From: Caprella mutica
Lineage: Eukaryota; Arthropoda; Malacostraca; Amphipoda; Caprellidae
Direction: 5' to 3'
Assembly (NCBI GenBank): GCA_947561585.1
Contig: CANNZV010001872.1
Location: forward strand, 60,850 to 124,849
Length of the DNA stretch: 64,000 bases
A program made the position numbers and the translations under genes. Below, one piece after another: positions 59,101 to 64,000 of this stretch. Position 1 is the first letter of the stretch. Each line of letters begins with the position of its first letter. The notes beneath the pieces are model-generated. The model did no database searches, was not told the origin of the DNA, and saw only the letters and a program-made list of their open reading frames with translations.

Positions 59101-60632
59101 TTAGTGGTCTTTGTGTGTTGTGTAAACTCACTTTAGTGGTCTTTGTGTGTTATGTTAACTCACTTTAGTGGTCTTTGTGTGTTATGTTAACTCACTTTAG
59201 TGGTCTTGGTCTTTGTGTGTTGTGTTAACTCACTTTAGTGGTCTTTGTGTGTTGTGTAAACTCACTTTAGTGGTCTTTGTGTGTTGTGTAAACTCACTTT
59301 AGTGGTCTTTGTGTGTTGTGTTAACTCACTTTAGTGGTCTTTGTGTGTTGTGTTAACTCACTTTAGTGGTCTTTGTGTGTTATTTATTTAGCACCGAGAG
59401 AATACGAGTTTATTTTATTATTTTGATGGCCTTTTATATTAATATAAAAAATTAGTAGGGTAAGTTCTTAATTATCGATCTGTTTCACATCTTCGGACAC
59501 ATACGAAAAAAAAAAATTATTATTCAACTGTTATTTTAATATTAAATACTTTTTCTTACGTGTCCGAAAATGTGGAACTGACCGATAATTAAGAACTTAC
59601 CCTAGATAGTTTTATATGTGGTTTGGTGTTATGTCTATAACTACATAATGTTGTTAGGTCAATTCAACAAATTAATTATTGTAATTTTGACTATCAGTTA
59701 GCTTTTATTGGTATCTATGATACCTTTATTGGTATCCATGATACCTTTATTGATATCCATGATACCTTTATTGGTATCCATGATACCTTTATTGGTATCC
59801 ATGATACCTTTATTGGTATCCATGATACCTTTATTGATATCCATGATACCTTTATTGGATCCATGATACCTTTATTGGTATCCATGATACCTGCAGGTAT
59901 CATAGATAGCTACTAATAAAAATAATAATAATTATATAGTTTTTCCTTGTATGAAAGGAGATGTGAAACTGACCGATAATTTGTAACTCACACTACATGA
60001 TTATTCAATATAAAACATTTTTTTATTTTTATAGGGGGTAAGAAGGTGTCTGCTAAGGGGGAAGTGTGTCTCCTTCCTCCAGGGGGTGGGTTGCCCCCCA
60101 TTCTATTGCAGGATGGGACATCAGGTGAAATGAATTGTTAATTAATTTATTTGAAAATAAATTCCCTTTCAATTTTTCAAATAGTCGAGAATTTATCTGA
60201 CTATTAGCTATAAGTTTTATTTGAAAAAGAATATACTGTAAAATTGAATGACTCTGAACATTCTTCTTGAGGTATGATATGATAAATTATTTATAATGAA
60301 TTAGGTAGCTACTGGATACATTTAAGAACAGTCAATTTAAAATGTAAAAAAATGAGAGTTATGCATAAATATCATCATTAGCTACTAGATATTTTAATTG
60401 TTTTATTAATTTAATTTGCTTTTTTCTATGCCTAAGTCTGGTCTTATTAACCTGGTTAACTTTAACTCCTCACATTAACTTATTGACTCCTCATTTCTCC
60501 TCTCAGACTATGTATCCAGTGAAGGCAATCCAGAGGAGCAGAGGAGACTGGTGGAGCAGATAGTGGGTGAAGGTCCTCCCGTCCTCTTCGCCCTTCACAA
60601 GAACCTCACAGTGGTGGTGAAAAAAGTCAAAC
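50132..60632 (+). CDS. ZFYVE9: SARA/ZFYVE9 homologue, N-terminal 10 exons (FYVE finger and Smad-binding segment)
   Basis: Exons: 50132-50189, 50381-52078, 52438-52491, 53845-53907, 54142-54218, 55141-55303, 55896-56096, 56473-56619, 60035-60124 and 60507-60632. All have GT-AG borders and consistent phases (mostly phase 1), about 892 codons, continuing past the window. The start MEKFAIDLDKVLDDFELDE matches the SARA/endofin N-terminus. Exon 2 encodes about 565 acidic, disordered residues. Exons 5-6 give a FYVE finger (CQEC, RRRHHCRACG, LCAQCC, RVCATC) that binds PI3P on early endosomes. Exon 7 has DPNNPMEYCSRIPPHQQ and VVVPIGVLK, the SARA Smad-binding segment, so this is SARA-like rather than endofin-like. 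Exons 8-10 (IFSDGIRPGG, LPPILLQDG, EQIVGEGPPVLFALHKNL) enter the conserved C-terminal domain. SARA recruits Smad2/3-type proteins to TGF-beta/activin receptors. About 500 C-terminal residues are expected beyond the edge. Confidence 0.93.
52140..52355. mobile_element. family A MITE in the SARA exon 2-3 intron
   Basis: GGGTAAGTTCCGAATTATC at the left and ATGGAACTTACCC at the right, flanked by TA. The centre has a diverged copy of the GGTATCTATGAT...ATCATGGATACC palindrome. It takes up 216 of the 359 bases of this intron. Translation reading through the exon-2 donor would stop at the left TA-G junction. Confidence 0.85.
53087..53262. mobile_element. family B MITE, SARA intron
   Basis: Inverted arms AAGTCTTTCCACCAGACTTT and AAAGTCTGGTGGAAAGACTT, then CTCCTCCTACTTTTTCCACG and its inverse, around a short AT loop. 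The right end keeps the TTACGTGTGAACGGCCCTTTAG terminus; the left terminus is eroded. Confidence 0.85.
54219..54925 (+). repeat. 24-bp minisatellite starting at the SARA exon-5 donor, about 28 copies
   Basis: The exon ends CTGTCAG at 54218 and the intron starts GTGAGAAAGGGGACATTG. Units GTAAGGGATATTGTTATGGG plus ACAT follow at once, so the first intron bases are a diverged first unit. Each unit therefore starts with the donor-like hexamer GTAAGG. One- or two-base variants (GGGG, GGCAT, AGATT) occur. The rest of the intron (54926-55140) is single-copy. Confidence 0.92.
55590..55846. mobile_element. foldback/MITE-like hairpin in a SARA intron
   Basis: Two arms of about 110 bp are near-perfect inverted copies. 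GATAATGAACCAATTACCAG at 55590 pairs with CTGGTAATTGGTTCATTATC ending at 55846. The arms also share AAACTATGATTGTTTATGAC and its complement, with only about 30 bases of loop. No coding capacity. Confidence 0.8.
56230..56415. repeat. degenerate repeats of the TATCCATGATACCTTCAGG motif
   Basis: Intronic DNA between SARA exons 7 and 8 with about eight imperfect copies of CCTTCAGGTATCATGGATA-like sequence in both orientations. It resembles the central palindrome of family A elements, but no family A ends flank it. Confidence 0.6.
56620..59380 (+). repeat. about 32-bp minisatellite filling the SARA intron after exon 8, about 85 copies
   Basis: The exon ends GGTGCAG at 56619. The intron starts GTGTGTTAACTCACTTTAGT, which is itself the first repeat unit (GTGTGTTRTGTWAACTCACT, then TTAGTGGTCTTT). 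Longer units with an extra GGTCTT recur at intervals, giving higher-order blocks. The array ends at 59380 where unique DNA starts. Confidence 0.95.
59458..59602. mobile_element. family A MITE (TA-flanked), SARA intron
   Basis: Starts GGGTAAGTTCTTAATTATCG and ends with its inverse (GATAATTAAGAACTTACCC), flanked by TA on both sides. Length 145 bp, no coding capacity. The TA target and the internal TTCGGACAC/GTGTCCGAA pair are shared with the other copies in this window. Confidence 0.88.
59700..59895. repeat. 21-bp minisatellite grown from a family A palindrome, about 9 copies
   Basis: Tandem TTTATTGGTATCCATGATAC units end in ATACCTGCAGGTATCATAG, the centre of family A elements. An A-type right end (GAAACTGACCGATAATTTG) follows at 59965-59995. 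The left half of the element seems replaced by the array. It lies in the SARA intron upstream of exon 9. Confidence 0.8.
59925..59996. mobile_element. family A right-end fragment
   Basis: ATATAGTTTTTCCTTGTATG, then GAAACTGACCGATAATTTGTAACTCACACTA, matches the right end of family A. The corresponding left end is missing; the 21-bp array precedes it. Confidence 0.65.
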
Positions 60633-60636
60633 GTAC

Positions 60637-63600
60637 GTAGTTACTTTAGACATGTGTGATTTAAGTAGTTACTTTAGACATGTGTAATTTAAGTAGTTAC
60701 TTTAGACATGTGTAATTTAAGTAGTTACTTTAGACATGTGTAATTTAAGTAGTTACTTTAGACATGTGTAATTTAAGTAGTTACTTTAGACATGTGTAAT
60801 TTAAGTAGTTACTTTAGACATGTGTAATTTAAGTAGTTACTTTAGACATGTGTAATTTAAGTAGTTACTTTAGACATGTGTAATTTAAGTAGTTACTTTA
60901 GACATGTGTAATTAAAGTAGTTACTTTAGACACGTGTGATTTAAGTAGTTACTTTAGACATGTGTAATTTAAGTAGTTACTTTAGACATGTGTAATTTAA
61001 GTAGTTACTTTAGACATGTGTAATTTAAGTAGTTACTTTAGACATGTGTGATTTAAGTAGTTACTTTAGACATGTGTAATTTAAGTAGTTACTTTAGACA
61101 TGTGTAATTTAAGTAGTTACTTTAGACATGTGTAATTTAAGTAGTTACTTTAGACATGTGTAATTTAAGTAGTTACTTTAGACATGTGTAATTTAAGTAG
61201 TTACTTTAGACATGTGTAATTTAAGTAGTTACTTTAGACATGTGTAATTTAAGTAGTTACTTTAGACATGTGTAATTTAAGTAGTTACTTTAGACATGTG
61301 TAATTTAAGTAGTTACTTTAGACATGTGTAATTTAAGTAGTTACTTTAGACATGTGTAATTTAAGTAGTTACTTTAGACATGTGTAATTTAAGTAGTTAC
61401 TTTAGACATGTGTAATTTAAGTAGTTACTTTAGACATGTGTAATTTAAGTAGTTACTTTAGACATGTGTAATTTAAGTAGTTACTTTAGACATGTGTAAT
61501 TTAAGTAGTTACTTTAGACATGTGTAATTTAAGTAGTTACTTTAGACATGTGTAATTTAAGTAGTTACTTTAGACATGTGTAATTTAAGTAGTTACTTTA
61601 GACATGTGTAATTTAAGTAGTTACTTTAGACATGTGTAATTTAAGTAGTTACTTTAGACATGTGTAATTTAAGTAGTTACTTTATACATGTGTAATTTAA
61701 GTAGTTACTTTAGACATGTGTAATTTAAGTAGTTACTTTAGACATGTGTAATTTAAGTAGTTACTTTAGACATGTGTAATTTAAGTAGTTACTTTAGACA
61801 TGTGTGATTTAAGTAGTTACTTTAGACATGTGTGATTTAAGTAGTTACTTTAGACATGTGTGATTTAAGTAGTTACTTTAGACATGTGTGATTTAAGTAG
61901 TTACTTTAGACATGTGTAATTTAAGTAGTTACTTTAGACATGTGTAATTTAAGTAGTTACTTTAGACATGTGTAATTTAAGTAGTTACTTTAGACACGTG
62001 TGATTTAAGTAGTTACTTTAGACATGTGTAATTTAAGTAGTTACTTTAGACATGTGTAATTTAAGTAGTTACTTTAGACATGTGTAATTTAAGTAGTTAC
62101 TTTAGACATGTGTAATTTAAGTAGTTACTTTAGACATGTGTAATTTAAGTAGTTACTTTAGACATGTGTAATTTAAGTAGTTACTTTAGACATGTGTAAT
62201 TTAAGTAGTTACTTTAGACATGTGTAATTTAAGTAGTTACTTTAGACATGTGTAATTTAAGTAGTTACTTTAGACATGTGTAATTTAAGTAGTTACTTTA
62301 GACACGTGTAATTTAAGTAGTTACTTTAGACATGTGTAATTTAAGTAGTTACTTTAGACATGTGTAATTTAAGTAGTTACTTTAGACATGTGTGATTTAA
62401 GTAGTTACTTTAGACATGTGTAATTTAAGTAGTTACTTTAGACATGTGTAATTTAAGTAGTTACTTTAGACATGTGTAATTTAAGTAGTTACTTTAGACA
62501 TGTGTAATTTAAGTAGTTACTTTAGACATGTGTAATTTAAGTAGTTACTTTATACATGTGTAATTTAAGTAGTTACTTTAGACATGTGTAATTTAAGTAG
62601 TTACTTTAGACATGTGTAATTTAAGTAGTTACTTTAGACATGTGTAATTTAAGTAGTTACTTTAGACATGTGTGATTTAAGTAGTTACTTTAGACATGTG
62701 TAATTTAAGTAGTTACTTTAGACACGTGTGATTTAAGTAGTTACTTTAGACATGTGTAATTTAAGTAGTTACTTTAGACATGTGTAATTTAAGTAGTTAC
62801 TTTAGACATGTGTAATTTAAGTAGTTACTTTAGACATGTGTAATTTAAGTAGTTACTTTAGACATGTGTAATTTAAGTAGTTACTTTAGACATGTGTAAT
62901 TTAAGTAGTTACTTTAGACATGTGTAATTTAAGTAGTTACTTTAGACATGTGTAATTTAAGTAGTTACTTTAGACATGTGTAATTTAAGTAGTTACTTTA
63001 GACATGTGTAATTTAAGTAGTTACTTTAGACATGTGTAATTTAAGTAGTTACTTTAGACATGTGTAATTTAAGTAGTTACTTTAGACATGTGTAATTTAA
63101 GTAGTTACTTTAGACATGTGTAATTTAAGTAGTTACTTTAGACATGTGTAATTTAAGTAGTTACTTTAGACATGTGTAATTTAAGTAGTTACTTTAGACA
63201 TGTGTAATTTAAGTAGTTACTTTAGACATGTGTAATTTAAGTAGTTACTTTAGACATGTGTAATTTAAGTAGTTACTTTAGACATGTGTAATTTAAGTAG
63301 TTACTTTAGACATGTGTAATTTAAGTAGTTACTTTAGACATGTGTAATTTAAGTAGTTACTTTAGACATGTGTAATTTAAGTAGTTACTTTAGACATGTG
63401 TAATTTAAGTAGTTACTTTAGACATGTGTAATTTAAGTAGTTACTTTAGACATGTGTAATTTAAGTAGTTACTTTAGACATGTGTAATTTAAGTAGTTAC
63501 TTTAGACATGTGTAATTTAAGTAGTTACTTTAGACATGTGTAATTTAAGTAGTTACTTTAGACATGTGTAATTTAAGTAGTTACTTTAGACATGTGTAAT

Positions 63601-64000
63601 TTAAGTAGTTACTTTAGACATGTGTAATTTAAGTAGTTACTTTAGACATGTGTAATTTAAGTAGTTACTTTAGACATGTGTAATTTAAGTAGTTACTTTA
63701 GACATGTGTAATTTAAGTAGTTACTTTAGACATGTGTAATTTAAGTAGTTACTTTAGACATGTGTAATTTAAGTAGTTACTTTAGACATGTGTAATTTAA
63801 GTAGTTACTTTAGACATGTGTAATTTAAGTAGTTACTTTAGACATGTGTAATTTAAGTAGTTACTTTAGACATGTGTAATTTAAGTAGTTACTTTAGACA
63901 TGTGTGATTTAAGTAGTTACTTTAGACATGTGTAATTTAAGTAGTTACTTTAGACATGTGTAATTTAAGTAGTTACTTTAGACATGTGTAATTTAAGTAG
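60637..64000 (+). repeat. 28-bp minisatellite starting at the SARA exon-10 donor, about 120 copies to the window end
   Basis: The exon ends GTCAAAC at 60632. The intron starts GTAC, and the array of GTAGTTACTTTAGACATGTG plus TAATTTAA begins at its fifth base. Units are very uniform. The main variants are GTGTGATT and ACACGTG (which makes a CACGTG box in a few units). The array runs off the right edge, so its length is a minimum. Confidence 0.95.

Overview
This is a eukaryotic, animal window: AT-rich DNA (intergenic and intronic sequence looks roughly 70% A+T by eye), genes split by short GT-AG introns, AATAAA polyadenylation signals, and two proteins that mark a metazoan. One is SARA (ZFYVE9), the Smad anchor of TGF-beta signalling. 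The other is NBAS, the Sec39-type tethering subunit. I cannot name the species; an invertebrate with an unusually minisatellite- and MITE-rich genome fits best.

Layout. 1-15 kb: no supported gene; a chain of minisatellites (2.65-3.24, 4.90-5.12, 5.88-6.05, 6.70-7.32 and 7.90-9.48 kb) and short inverted-repeat elements. 15.2-19.2 kb (+): the last exon of a secreted pentraxin/LamG-fold protein whose lectin fold is interrupted by a long Thr-rich disordered insert. 21.2-30.5 kb (-): the first 11 coding exons (about 1314 codons) of NBAS, spliceable in phase throughout. 31-37 kb: element-rich intergenic DNA. 37.1-38.9 kb (+): an unrecognised protein ending in a makorin-like RING finger. An inverted, decayed partial copy lies at 44.2-45.1 kb, and between the two are elements with tandem-repeat ends and a 1-kb, 24-bp satellite. 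46-50 kb: nested MITEs. 50.1 kb to the window end (+): the first 10 coding exons of SARA, including the FYVE finger and Smad-binding segment. Its last intron opens into a 28-bp satellite that runs off the window.

Repeats. At least eight families of non-autonomous elements recur. Family A has TA-flanked ends starting GGGTAAGTT and a central ATGATACCTGCAGGTATCAT palindrome. Family B has ends GGGCCGTACACACGTAGG. Family C is about 600 bp, TTAA-flanked, with AAAGGTCC ends. Family D shares a decayed coding segment. Families E and F carry CCAGTCTGCAGAAT and CCAGAYTGTATTT ends. Family G is about 90-100 bp with CCCTACAAACAAC ends. Several single elements (29.2, 36.1, 39.1, 55.6 kb) also have inverted ends.

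The most unusual pattern is where the repeats sit. Four intronic minisatellites begin exactly at, or within 4 bases of, a 5' splice site, and their units repeat the donor sequence. A fifth copies a 3' splice site together with the first exon bases. In addition, four MITE ends lie within about 25 bases of NBAS donors. Family A termini themselves carry a consensus donor (GGGTAAGT). This suggests repeat birth or insertion focused on splice junctions, possibly related to introner-like behaviour.
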